From assembly GCA_963814875.1 (NCBI GenBank), contig CAWFFJ010000025.1, positions 1 through 64,000 on the forward strand: a DNA stretch of 64,000 nucleotides, read 5' to 3'. The DNA comes from CAVSIS01 sp963814875. Its GTDB lineage: Bacteria; Acidobacteriota; Thermoanaerobaculia; Thermoanaerobaculales; Sulfomarinibacteraceae. The position numbers and the translations under genes were made by a program. Below the pieces are notes generated by a model. The model ran no database searches, was not told where the DNA came from, and worked only from the letters and a program-made list of their open reading frames with translations. This document shows positions 8,656-17,369 of the stretch, one piece after another. Position 1 is the stretch's first letter. Every line of letters begins with the position of its first letter.

Positions 8656-10096
8656 CAGATCCCCGCGTTGAGGCCGACGAGGCCGCCTCGAGCAGGCGGT
8701 CGATCGCGTTCCGGTCGAGCTTGCCGCGGGCAGTGCGCGGGATGTCGCTGACCACAACCACTCCGCGAGGCACCTTGTGCGGCGCCAATCGACCGCGGCA
8801 CCACGTGAGAATCCCGTCGGCGCCGACCGCGGTCCCCGCGACCGCGACGACGGCGAACACCGCCGGGTGCGCCTCGCTCGAGCGAGTACGGCCGACAACG
8901 ACCGCATCGCGCACGCCGTCGAACGCGAGCAGCACCCGCTCGACCTCGCGCGGGTCGACCTTCTTGCCCTTTACGTTGATCACGTCGTCGACGCGCCCGA
9001 CAAGCGCCAGCTCGCCGTCGCGGAGGGTGGCAAGGTCGGCGGTCCGGAAGCAACCGTCGGCCAGAGTCCGATCGGGCTCCGGCAGGTAGCCGAGGGCCGC
9101 CGCCGGCGAGCGAACCACCACCAGGCCGGCGTCGTCGGCCACTCCCTCGACCGGCTCGAGCTCGACCGTGACCCCGTCAACCGGCGTGCCCAGGGTGCCG
9201 CGCTCTCCGGCGCCACCTTCGCGGTCGAAGCAGATGCCGCCAACCTCACTGGCCCCGTAGAAGACGTGCACCGAGCGGCCATAGCGGGCGCGGAAAATCG
9301 CCGCTGTCTCGGGTTTGAGCGGCGCGCCGGCAGTGACCGCGAGGCGCAGCGACGGAGGCAGCGGCGGCGGGTCCGTCATCCGCATCAGCGCCTCGAGGTA
9401 CGCCGGCACGGTCGGCAGGAACGTGACATCGGCGGCGCGAGCGGCGTCGATCGCGGCGAAGGGTCGGTCGTCGGACGGCACCACCATCATCGAGCCGCGC
9501 ACCAGCGTCGGCAGTAGCACCGAGGACAGCCCGTAGGAGTGCGACACCGGCACCGCAGCCAGGATCCGCTCGTCGGCGACCAGTCCCATGGTGCGGGCCA
9601 GACCGGCGTCGTCAGCGACGAGGGCGTCGGCGCTGACGGCGATGCCGCGCGGGCTTCCGGTCGAACCGGAGGTGAGCTTGACGAAGGCAGTGCCCGCCGG
9701 TAGTGGGACCGCTGGGTGCCCGGTGGGCTCGATCACCACCTCGGCCGGATCCAGGTCCCAGCCGCGACCGCCACGTACGACGGCGCCGGCGCCAAAGGCG
9801 GCAAGCGCCCGGCGCCGTTCGTCCCCGGGCGTCCGCTCGTCAAGCAGGGCGACCGCGCGGTCGCAACGACGCAGGGCGAGGAGCGCGGCGGCAAAGATGG
9901 GTCCGTTCGGCGCCTGGAGGGCGATGAGGGCAGCATCGCCGATGTCGGACGACGCGAGACGCGCCTCGATCCTGCGGGCGAACGCGTCGAGCTCCGAGGC
10001 CCTCACCGCCGCCTCCGGCGACCACAGCAGGGTGGCGTCGGGACGGAACGCGACGACGCGCGCAAAGGCATTCAGGATCGGGTCGTGGGCCATCAT
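8645..10096 (-). CDS. AMP-dependent aryl-acid:ACP/CoA ligase (ApeH-like)
   Basis: Adenylate-forming enzyme of 483 aa, probably activating the hydroxybenzoate starter for loading onto the pathway ACP. Motifs in order: P-loop KLTSGSTGSPRG, YGASEVGG, the hinge-region aspartate in CFRTADL, VDDVINVKGKKVDPREVE, and the C-terminal catalytic lysine in RTARGKLDR. The ATG pair at 10096/10093 (MMAHDPIL) fits the family N-terminus; the frame stays open upstream to 10282 without domain content. It is transcribed away from the ACP gene, leaving about 180 bp between them. A TATACT hexamer upstream could be a -10 box, but no matching -35 is evident. Confidence 0.8.
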   Translation of the reverse strand: MMAHDPILNAFARVVAFRPDATLLWSPEAAVRASELDAFARRIEARLASSDIGDAALIALQAPNGPIFAAALLALRRCDRAVALLDERTPGDERRRALAAFGAGAVVRGGRGWDLDPAEVVIEPTGHPAVPLPAGTAFVKLTSGSTGSPRGIAVSADALVADDAGLARTMGLVADERILAAVPVSHSYGLSSVLLPTLVRGSMMVVPSDDRPFAAIDAARAADVTFLPTVPAYLEALMRMTDPPPLPPSLRLAVTAGAPLKPETAAIFRARYGRSVHVFYGASEVGGICFDREGGAGERGTLGTPVDGVTVELEPVEGVADDAGLVVVRSPAAALGYLPEPDRTLADGCFRTADLATLRDGELALVGRVDDVINVKGKKVDPREVERVLLAFDGVRDAVVVGRTRSSEAHPAVFAVVAVAGTAVGADGILTWCRGRLAPHKVPRGVVVVSDIPRTARGKLDRNAIDRLLEAASSASTRGSDGD

Positions 10097-10275
10097 CTGG
10101 AACGCTCGGCGGCCGGGGGCGCGGTCCCGGACCGGGAGTGAACTCGGAGTATACTTGGATGGCCTTGAGCCCGCGGTAGTGGGACGTGGTATTTCTGGGT
10201 GGGTGCCTTTCACTTTCGTCCGTAACACCGTGAGCCGTGAGCCGGGTGATGCGGCGATTCTCGTCTGGAGGCTCG

Positions 10276-10557
10276 ATGTCACCGACGATGCGGGTCGAGA
10301 TCAAGCAGCTGATGATCGATCAGCTCAACCTCGAGGGAATGACACCGGAAATGATCGGCGATGAGCAACCGCTGTTCGGCGAAGGTCTGGGCCTGGACTC
10401 GGTTGACGCGCTCGAGCTGGTGGTGGCACTCGAAAAGGCCTACGGGATCAAGATCGAGGCCGGTGACGCGACCCGAGAGGCATTCGCCTCGGTGGCGGCC
10501 CTGAGCGATCTCGTCAATCGCCTTCGCGCGGAAGGAGCCGGTCCGTCGCCAGCTTGA
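10276..10557 (+). CDS. acyl carrier protein of the aryl-polyene synthase
   Basis: Small acidic carrier protein (93 aa) with the phosphopantetheine site GLDSVDALEL (Ser42) and the usual four-helix length. The start at 10276 is set by GGAGG six bases upstream. Its stop overlaps the TTG start of the ketosynthase (TTGA), so it is the first gene of a tightly coupled ACP-ketosynthase-chain-length-factor-glycosyltransferase string. Only one ACP is visible here, whereas characterised Gammaproteobacterial APE clusters carry two. Confidence 0.9.
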   Translation: MSPTMRVEIKQLMIDQLNLEGMTPEMIGDEQPLFGEGLGLDSVDALELVVALEKAYGIKIEAGDATREAFASVAALSDLVNRLRAEGAGPSPA

Positions 10558-11780
10558 GCCGGCATCCGCGCATCGTTGCCACCGGGCTCGGCGCGGTCAG
10601 CCCATGGGGCTGGGATGTGGCTGATCTGCGCGCGGGACTGGCGGGCGGCCGGGTCGCGATCTGTGAGCCGCAACGACTCGACACCACCGCCCAGCGCACC
10701 CGCTTGGCGGGCGAGGTGCCCGGGATTGCGCCTGGCGAGCTTCGACTCGAACCGTCCACGACCCGTGCGGACGCCTTCGCCATCGCCGCCGCCTTCGCCG
10801 CCTGCCGCGACGCCGGTGTCGCGCCGGCCGGGGCCGCAGTCGGCGTCTACTTCGGCGGCAGCACCGCCGGTATGGTGGAGTGCGAGGAGTACATGGGGTG
10901 CCTGCTCGGCGTGCGCGAGGCCCGACCTCGCCTCTCCCAGCTTGCCGCGCAGCCGGTCAACGCACCCGCCGACGCCGTCGCACGTCGGCTCGGCGTCTGC
11001 GGGCCGGTCATGACGGTCTCGTCAGCTTGCGCCTCTGGCGGGCTCGCCCTCGGTCTCGCCTTCGAGGCTCTTCTCGCCGGCGAGGTCGAGATCGCTCTCG
11101 CCGGCGGTGCCGACGCTCTGTGTCGGCTCACCTACGCCGGTTTCAACTCGCTGCGCTCGGTCGACTCCGCCCCCTGTCGACCGTTCCGTCCCGACCGCGA
11201 GGGTCTGAGCCTCGGTGAGGGTGCGGGGGTCCTCGTGCTCGAAACCCTCGAGCACGCCCGGGCACGGGGAGCGCCGCCGCTCGCCGAGCTCGCCGGCTGC
11301 GGCTCGAGCTGTGATGCCCACCACATGACGGCCCCTGACCCAGAAGGTCGCGGCGCCGCGGCGGCGATCCGTGCCGCCCTCGAGGCCGCCGGCCTCGAGT
11401 CAGGCGATGTCAGCTTCGTCAACGCCCATGGCACCGGGACTCCGCACAACGACTCGTCCGAGGCGCGGGCGATCCTCGAGGTGTTCGGCGAGCGGGGGCG
11501 CACGATCCCGGTCACCTCGACCAAGGGCAGCATCGGCCACCTGCTCGGTTCCTCGGGCGCGGTCGAGGCAGTGGCGACGGTGCTCGCGCTGCTCGACGGG
11601 GCGGTCCAGCCGACGGCGGGGGCTGGTCCGGTGGACGCGGAGCTCGGCATCGACCTCGTCCTCAGCGCGCCGCGCCCACTGCCGCCGAACGCCGTCGGCG
11701 TGTCGACATCGTTAGCCTTCGGCGGCGCCAACGCGGCCGTTGTGCTCGCCGCCGCCAGCCGGCTCGAGGCGGGCCGATGA
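10554..11780 (+). CDS. 3-oxoacyl-ACP synthase (condensing KS subunit)
   Basis: A 408-aa KAS II-type ketosynthase that elongates the polyene with malonyl-ACP. The catalytic triad is intact: Cys159 in VSSACASGG, His292 in NAHGTGTPHNDSSE and His329 in TKGSIGHLLGSSGAVEA. Translation most likely starts at TTG 10554, overlapping the ACP stop. The next gene is a ketosynthase homologue lacking the cysteine, so the two probably form a KS-CLF heterodimer as described for ApeO-ApeC in aryl-polyene synthesis. Confidence 0.88.
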   Translation: MSRHPRIVATGLGAVSPWGWDVADLRAGLAGGRVAICEPQRLDTTAQRTRLAGEVPGIAPGELRLEPSTTRADAFAIAAAFAACRDAGVAPAGAAVGVYFGGSTAGMVECEEYMGCLLGVREARPRLSQLAAQPVNAPADAVARRLGVCGPVMTVSSACASGGLALGLAFEALLAGEVEIALAGGADALCRLTYAGFNSLRSVDSAPCRPFRPDREGLSLGEGAGVLVLETLEHARARGAPPLAELAGCGSSCDAHHMTAPDPEGRGAAAAIRAALEAAGLESGDVSFVNAHGTGTPHNDSSEARAILEVFGERGRTIPVTSTKGSIGHLLGSSGAVEAVATVLALLDGAVQPTAGAGPVDAELGIDLVLSAPRPLPPNAVGVSTSLAFGGANAAVVLAAASRLEAGR

Positions 11781-13009
11781 GAGCGCCATCGCCGGTCGTC
11801 GTCACCGGACTCGGCGCCGTGAGTGCCGCCGGCGCCGGCGCCGACGCGCTCGCCACCGATTTTGCGACCTCGACCGTGCGCACCGCCGAGGTCGACCGCT
11901 CGGGCGGCTACCACCGGGACCGGGGCTCGCGTCGCGCGGTCCTGGTCGGAGCCGTCGACCTCACCCGCTGGTTGGCGCCGATGGCGTCGCGCCGGATGTC
12001 GCCGGCGTCACGCTGGGCGGTGGCCGCATCGAACATGGCCGTGGACCAGGCGGGAGTCGGCACAGAGAAAGGAGAGCGCACCGCGGTCGTCGCCTCGAAC
12101 GCCTACGGCGCCGCGGTTGTGACCGAGAAGATCCTGTGCCAGATCTTCCTCGAGGGACCGGAGGCGGTGTCGCCGGCCCTCTTCACCGAGTCGGTCGCCA
12201 ACGCGCCGGCGGCCCAGGTGGCACTGGCGCTGGGGGCGCGCGGACCCAACCTGACCTTCACTCAGCGCCAGGCGGGACCGCTGATCGCGCTCGCCCAGGC
12301 AGCGGCGCTTCTTGGCCGCGGAGCCGCCGACCTTGCCGTGGTGGCGACGGTCGACGAGGTGAGCCCGGTGCTGCACGCGGTCCTTGATCGCTTCCGCGCC
12401 CTTGCACCGTCGTCGGGCCCGGACGGCGACGAGGTCGCCCGCCCGTTCGACCGCCGCCGCGACGGCTGCCTGGTCGGCGAAGGGGCGGCGGTCATGGTCC
12501 TCGAACCCGAGACGGCGGCCAGGGCGCGCAGCGCGCGGATGCTGGCGCGCGTGCTCGCCGCCGGCTCCGCCTTCGACCCGACCGCGTCGCGTACCGGCTG
12601 GGGCCGGAATCCGTCGGGACTTGCGGACACGTTGTCCCTTCAGCTCGGACGGCTCGGGCTGACGACCTCCGACCTCGACCTGGTGGTCTCGGGCGCCAGC
12701 GGCATCCCAACCCACGACCGGTACGAGGCCCTGCTGCTCCGCGAGCTGTGGGCGGGCCGTCCTCTGCCGACGACGCTGGCGCCGCGGGCGGTGACCGGTG
12801 AGACGGGCGTTGGTCTGCTGGCAGCGGCCGTGCTCGCCGCGGGCGGCGCGCCGTTCGGCGCCACTCCGGGCTTCGCCGAGCCCGATCCCGAGCTCGGCCT
12901 CATCCCGCACGACGGGCGGCGACTCCCGCCGCCGCGCCGGCTACTCGCTCTGTCGACCGCGGTCGGCGGTGCCGCCGCGTGGGCGGTGCTCGAGGCCGTG
13001 TCGTCGTGA
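11777..13009 (+). CDS. chain-length-factor-like ketosynthase partner (ApeC-like)
   Basis: Ketosynthase fold of 410 aa with decayed catalysis. The region aligning ungapped with the cysteine motif of its neighbour reads LTFTQRQAGP, placing Gln165 where the active Cys should be; the NAHGTG-type histidine motif is also lost (VSGASGIPTHDRYE). A glutamine at that position is the hallmark of chain-length factors in type II polyketide synthases. It retains the GCLVGEGAAVMVLE strand of the family. ATGA overlap with the ketosynthase gene supports 1:1 coupled synthesis. It probably sets polyene length. Confidence 0.82.
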   Translation: MRAPSPVVVTGLGAVSAAGAGADALATDFATSTVRTAEVDRSGGYHRDRGSRRAVLVGAVDLTRWLAPMASRRMSPASRWAVAASNMAVDQAGVGTEKGERTAVVASNAYGAAVVTEKILCQIFLEGPEAVSPALFTESVANAPAAQVALALGARGPNLTFTQRQAGPLIALAQAAALLGRGAADLAVVATVDEVSPVLHAVLDRFRALAPSSGPDGDEVARPFDRRRDGCLVGEGAAVMVLEPETAARARSARMLARVLAAGSAFDPTASRTGWGRNPSGLADTLSLQLGRLGLTTSDLDLVVSGASGIPTHDRYEALLLRELWAGRPLPTTLAPRAVTGETGVGLLAAAVLAAGGAPFGATPGFAEPDPELGLIPHDGRRLPPPRRLLALSTAVGGAAAWAVLEAVSS

Positions 13010-13680
13010 CCTCCGACCTCGCCGCCGCCATCCCGGCCTACCAGGCCGAGCCTTGGATCGCCGACGTTGTGCGCCAGACGCGCGCGGTGATGCCGCGCGT
13101 GCTGGTGGTCGACGATGGCTCCGATGACCGCACCGCGGCGCTGGCTCTGGCGGCCGGCGCCGAGGTCGTGTCACACGGCGTGAATCGTGGCAAGGGTGCG
13201 GCCCTGCGCACCGCCTTCACGAACCTGTTCGCCGAGGGTCATCCCGGCGTGGTCACCCTCGATGCCGACGGCCAGCACCTGGCCGAGGAGATTCCGAAGC
13301 TCCTCGCCGCCTTCGATGCCGGGGCCGATCTCGTGCTCGGCACCCGCGACCACCTCTTCGCCTCGATGAGCCCACTGAGGCGGACCTCGAACCGGCTTTC
13401 GTCGCGGGCGATCTCCTTCGCGGCCGGGAAGCCGGTGCCCGACGTCCAGACCGGCTTCCGGGTCTACCGTGCCCGACTGATCGACATCGTGGGCTTCCCC
13501 GAGGATCGCTTCGAGGCTGAGAGCGCGGTCCTCGTCCGCGCCGCACGACGCGGCTTCGCGGTCATCGGCGTGCCGGTCCGTCTCGCCGTAGTCGACGGCC
13601 GCCGCACCAGCCACTTCCGGCCCCTCCTCGACAGCCTTCGCATCGCCCGCGCCGTGCTCGTGGCACGCTATCTCGGTTGA
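13006..13680 (+). CDS. family 2 glycosyltransferase
   Basis: A 224-aa GT-A fold enzyme. It has the nucleotide-sugar motifs VVDDGSDDRT and LDADGQH (DxD-type metal site), followed by GTRDHL and the conserved DVQTGFRVY segment of the dolichyl-phosphate/GT2 subgroup. The GTG start at 13006 overlaps the previous stop (GTGA). No transmembrane helix is evident. GT2 genes are common in aryl-polyene loci and may modify the lipid anchor or pigment; donor and acceptor are unknown. Confidence 0.8.
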   Translation: MTSDLAAAIPAYQAEPWIADVVRQTRAVMPRVLVVDDGSDDRTAALALAAGAEVVSHGVNRGKGAALRTAFTNLFAEGHPGVVTLDADGQHLAEEIPKLLAAFDAGADLVLGTRDHLFASMSPLRRTSNRLSSRAISFAAGKPVPDVQTGFRVYRARLIDIVGFPEDRFEAESAVLVRAARRGFAVIGVPVRLAVVDGRRTSHFRPLLDSLRIARAVLVARYLG

Positions 13681-13879
13681 GAACCCAGGGAACGGGACGA
13701 GGGCACCCGGTTCGGAGCCGCGAAGTCGGGTCGAGGAAGCACCCGCGTTGCCGGGTTGGTTCCGGGACGGGTCTCGAACGAGGCTGGACCCCGACTGCAG
13801 TGCGCTGCGATCTCAACCGGCCCTTGCCGCCGGCAAGGGGTTATGCCACGCTCGAAGCTCCTGGGGGGCAGGGGTCGGA

Positions 13880-14608
13880 ATGACGACAAAGGTCGCGCTG
13901 GTGACGGGGGGCAGCCGGGGGATTGGCCGAGCGATCGTCGCCGAGCTGGTCGACGCAGGCCTCACGGTAGCCTTCACCTGGTGCTCAAATCGTGACGCTG
14001 CCGCCGAGGTCGAGCGCGAGCATCCAGGGCGGGCTGTCGCCTTCCAGCTCGACCTCGCAGAGCGGGCGCGCCCGGACGCGCTCGTCGCGGAGGTCGAGGC
14101 CGGCCTCGGACCGGTCGAAGCCCTGGTCAACAACGCCGCGATCGAGCGCCACCAGCTCCTGGCGATGACCACGGACGCGAGCTGGGACGAGATGATGGAC
14201 ATCAACCTCGGCGGCCCGTTCCGCTGCTCGCGGGCGGTGCTGCGGTCGATGGTCGGGCGACGACGTGGGGCGATCGTCAACATCGCTTCACTGTCCGCTC
14301 TGCACGGCGTGGCGGGACACTCGGCCTACGCCGCCGCGAAAGCCGGCCTGGTGGCAATGACGCGCTGCGTGGCGCGCGAAATGGGCCGCCGCGGCATCCG
14401 CGTGAACGCAGTCGTGCCGGGCTACGTCGAGACGGACCTCACGGCTGGACTGCCGGCCGAGTCGGTGGCCGCGTTGCGGGAGCACGAGTGCCTGGCTGGG
14501 GGCGTTCGACCGCGCGACGTCGCCGGGTCGGTTCGTTTTCTTCTGTCCGACGCCGCCGCCGGAATCACTGGCCAGATCCTCATCGTCGACGCGGGGACCT
14601 CCGCCTGA
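13880..14608 (+). CDS. FabG-like 3-oxoacyl-ACP reductase (SDR family)
   Basis: NADPH-dependent ketoreductase of 242 aa. It has the cofactor motif TGGSRGIG near the N-terminus, NNAA in the fourth strand, and the Ser-Tyr-Lys catalytic set (IASLSALHGVAGHSAYAAAK). It ends with the usual GITGQILIVDAGTSA. The start at 13880 removes an upstream extension from 13748 that has no SDR content. It would reduce the beta-keto intermediates between condensation and dehydration, matching ApeQ in known clusters. A 199-bp gap separates it from the glycosyltransferase; only 2 bp separate it from the exporter. Confidence 0.85.
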   Translation: MTTKVALVTGGSRGIGRAIVAELVDAGLTVAFTWCSNRDAAAEVEREHPGRAVAFQLDLAERARPDALVAEVEAGLGPVEALVNNAAIERHQLLAMTTDASWDEMMDINLGGPFRCSRAVLRSMVGRRRGAIVNIASLSALHGVAGHSAYAAAKAGLVAMTRCVAREMGRRGIRVNAVVPGYVETDLTAGLPAESVAALREHECLAGGVRPRDVAGSVRFLLSDAAAGITGQILIVDAGTSA

Positions 14609-14610
14609 CC

Positions 14611-17118
14611 ATGACAGAGCCCGGTGGCTCCCTCCCGGCAAGCGGCCGTGTCGTGCGCTGGATTGCCGCTCACCCCGTCCGCCTCGCTCTTGCCACTCTC
14701 CTGGTGACCGCGATAGCGGCCGTCTCCGCCACCCGGCTCGGGATCGACGTCGACGTCGTCGACCTGCTGCCCGACCACGCGCCGATGGCGGCCGCCTACC
14801 GGATTGCACTGGAGCACTTCGGCGGGCTCGATCGGGTGTTCGTTCTCCTCGAGGGCCCAACCAGCGTGGACTTGGGCGCGGCCCAGGAGGAGCTTGCTGC
14901 TCGGCTCGAAGGCCAGCCCGAGATCGCGGACGTGCGGATCGGTCTCGAGCCCGAGGATGAGGTCTTTCTGACCACCGAGGTGCTTCCGCGGGCGCCGCTC
15001 CTACTGCCGTCCCAAGGCTGGCGGGACGAGTTGGCGAGTCGACTGACGCCCGAGGCGCTGCGCGATCGCGCCCGCACCATACGTGCCGAGCTGCTCACGC
15101 CGGGCGGCCAGTTCATGGCACCGTGGCTGGCGGCCGATCCGCTCGGTCTCGCGCCGCTGCTCGACGCGCTGCGACCATCCGCGGCACTCCCGATCGACCC
15201 GCTGACCGGTACCTTTCGTTCAGACGACGGGCGTGCCGCCCTGGTGATCATCACGCCTGCTCGAGGCGAGATGGACGCCGCCGGCGGCAGGGCGCTTCTC
15301 GCACGACTCGAGACGGCGTTTGCCGAGCTCCGTGCGGAATCTGGCGACGAGCTCCAGCTCTGGGCCGTCGGTGGCCCCCTCTACGCCGCCCAGGACGAGC
15401 AGCTCGTGCATGCCGACCTCGCCAACACCATCGCGACCTCGGCCCTGATGTGCGTACTCATCCTGGTCATCGCAAGCGGCGGTTGGCGTCCGCCGGCAGG
15501 CGGGTTCGCTGCGGTCGTGGTCGGGCTCGTCTGGACCGCCGGTGCACTCGCCCTCGGGCTCGGTCGGGTGTCGGCAATTGCCCTCGCTTTCGCCGCGGTG
15601 CTCGTGGGACTTGGCGTCGACTACTGGATCCACGGCGGCGCCCGCTTCGCTCGTTTCATCGCCGAGGGTCTGGATCCCGCCGACGCTTTGGCTGCGACGT
15701 ACCGCACGGTCGGGCCCGGCATCCTGAGCTCGGCGACGACGACCGCCGCCGGCTTTGCCGTGCTGGCCGCTGCCCATCTGCGCCCGATCCGAGAGATCGG
15801 AGTGACCGTGGCGTTGGGCATGACGGCGATCCTCGCTGCCACCGCATCCCTCGGTGCGGCCCTGCTCGTGATACAGGCACGGGGGCGGCGTCCCGGCTGG
15901 GACGGCCCCGCCTGGCGGGCGCTCGGGCGCGGGGTCGAAGCGGCGGTCGGGTTCGCCGAACGTCGTTCGCGGGTCGTGCTCAGCATCGCCGCCGTCGCCA
16001 CCGTGGTCACCCTCGTAGGCGTGCCGAGGCTGACGTTGGACGCCGACCTGCGCGGCCTGCGCCCGACGAGCCACCCCACGCTCGAGGCCGAGCACCGGAT
16101 ACTCGAGCACTTCGACCTCGGCCTCGACACCACTCGCGTGATCGTGCACGGTGCAAGCCTCGACGAGGCCCTCGAGCGAGCGGCGGCGGTGGCGGCGGCG
16201 TTGCGGTCCGAGCTCGGCGGCGCGGGGTCAGTGACCTCACCGGATGCCTGGCTGCCGCTGGCCCGCACGAGCCATGAGCGCCTCGACGCGCTGCGCGAGC
16301 TCGGCCTCGGGGCGGCGCTCGATCGCTTCGAGACTGATCTCGATGCCGCAGGTATCGCGCCGAGCGCCTTCCGTCCAGCCCTGGATCTGCTGCGCGGCCT
16401 CGTCGACGGTCGTGTCGATCCCGTGCCGCCGCGCGACCTGTGGCCGGGTTGGCTCGACGAGCTGGTCCGCGAGGAGCCCGACGGAGTGTGGGCCGCCGTG
16501 TACGTGCGAGCGCCTCTGGGCCGTTGGCCGGATGGCCCGCCGACCGATCTGATGGCCGAGCTCGAGCGCGTCGCACCCGGGGTGGCGGTAGCGTCGGCAT
16601 CGGCGGTCGGCGCCGAGCTGAGGCGGATCGCTGCCTTGGACCTCAAGCGCCTCGCCGTGGTCGCGCTCCTGGTCATCGCCGGTGTCGTCATCGTGTCGTT
16701 CAAAGGGCGCCTGCGGGCGGCGGTTCTGGCCGTTCTCCCGGTGGTGCTCGGTACGCTCTGGACCCTCGGCCTGTGGGGCCTGATCGGCATCCGACTCGAC
16801 GTGCTCAGCCTGATCTTCGTCCCGGTCTTGCTCGGCATCGGCATCGACGACGGCCTCCACGCGGTCCACGCCGCTCATGCCGGGACATCACGGCCGGACC
16901 TGCCGACGGCGGTCCGCGAGACCGGTCGCGCGATGGTGCTCACCACCCTGACGACCGTCGCCGCATTCGCCAGCCTCGGGCTCTCCCATCTGCCGAGTCT
17001 CAAGGCGGGCGGCCTGCTTGTGGGCGTCGGAGTCAGCGCCTGCCTCGTGGCAACGCTCTTCGTTCTTCCAGCACTCGCGATGGCTGGTAGATCGGCGCCC
17101 GCAGTAGGGAGCCGGTGA
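14611..17118 (+). CDS. MMPL/RND-family exporter
   Basis: An 835-aa inner-membrane transporter with the two-fold RND layout. TM1 is near residues 14-35, a periplasmic loop opens with GIDVDVVDLLPDHAP, and a five-helix bundle spans about residues 270-430 (containing GLGVDYWIHGGARF). The second half repeats this: TM at ~455-475, another loop, then helices from ~675 with GIGIDDGLHAVHAAHAG. The paired GxGxDYxIH-like motifs are typical of MMPL proteins that move lipids or pigments. The last gene of the rightward arm, it probably exports the aryl polyene or its glycolipid. Confidence 0.82.
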   Translation: MTEPGGSLPASGRVVRWIAAHPVRLALATLLVTAIAAVSATRLGIDVDVVDLLPDHAPMAAAYRIALEHFGGLDRVFVLLEGPTSVDLGAAQEELAARLEGQPEIADVRIGLEPEDEVFLTTEVLPRAPLLLPSQGWRDELASRLTPEALRDRARTIRAELLTPGGQFMAPWLAADPLGLAPLLDALRPSAALPIDPLTGTFRSDDGRAALVIITPARGEMDAAGGRALLARLETAFAELRAESGDELQLWAVGGPLYAAQDEQLVHADLANTIATSALMCVLILVIASGGWRPPAGGFAAVVVGLVWTAGALALGLGRVSAIALAFAAVLVGLGVDYWIHGGARFARFIAEGLDPADALAATYRTVGPGILSSATTTAAGFAVLAAAHLRPIREIGVTVALGMTAILAATASLGAALLVIQARGRRPGWDGPAWRALGRGVEAAVGFAERRSRVVLSIAAVATVVTLVGVPRLTLDADLRGLRPTSHPTLEAEHRILEHFDLGLDTTRVIVHGASLDEALERAAAVAAALRSELGGAGSVTSPDAWLPLARTSHERLDALRELGLGAALDRFETDLDAAGIAPSAFRPALDLLRGLVDGRVDPVPPRDLWPGWLDELVREEPDGVWAAVYVRAPLGRWPDGPPTDLMAELERVAPGVAVASASAVGAELRRIAALDLKRLAVVALLVIAGVVIVSFKGRLRAAVLAVLPVVLGTLWTLGLWGLIGIRLDVLSLIFVPVLLGIGIDDGLHAVHAAHAGTSRPDLPTAVRETGRAMVLTTLTTVAAFASLGLSHLPSLKAGGLLVGVGVSACLVATLFVLPALAMAGRSAPAVGSR

Positions 17119-17205
17119 GATGCAGGCTCACCAGAAGTGCCGGTGGGCGATGCGGGAGGGCGGCGAAAACCGAACTGTTGATGGTTGTGATCACCCGGTG
17201 GCTCT

Positions 17206-17369
17206 AGGAGTGTGTAGCCCATAGCGTACACGGCGTCTTTCGGGCGGCGTGAAGCCCTGTTTTCGTTGCATTCTCGGCCCGTACTCGGAGTACTGCTCCT
17301 CGAATGCGCCTCAACAGGAGCTTCACGGCGCTCCGAAATCCACCATCCACCTATGAGCTACACACTCCT
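17206..17369 (-). repeat. 164-bp imperfect palindromic element, copy 2 (inverted)
   Basis: Same 164-bp unit as at 3737-3900 but in opposite orientation, flanking the pigment genes. The terminal inverted repeat AGGAGTGTGTAGC is intact at both ends. GGCTC occurs just outside each end (GGCTCT before, GGCTCG after), a possible 5-bp target duplication; copy 1 shows no such repeat. It lies between the convergent exporter and DUF2062-methyltransferase genes and provides the last sense codons and stop of the latter. Confidence 0.9.
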
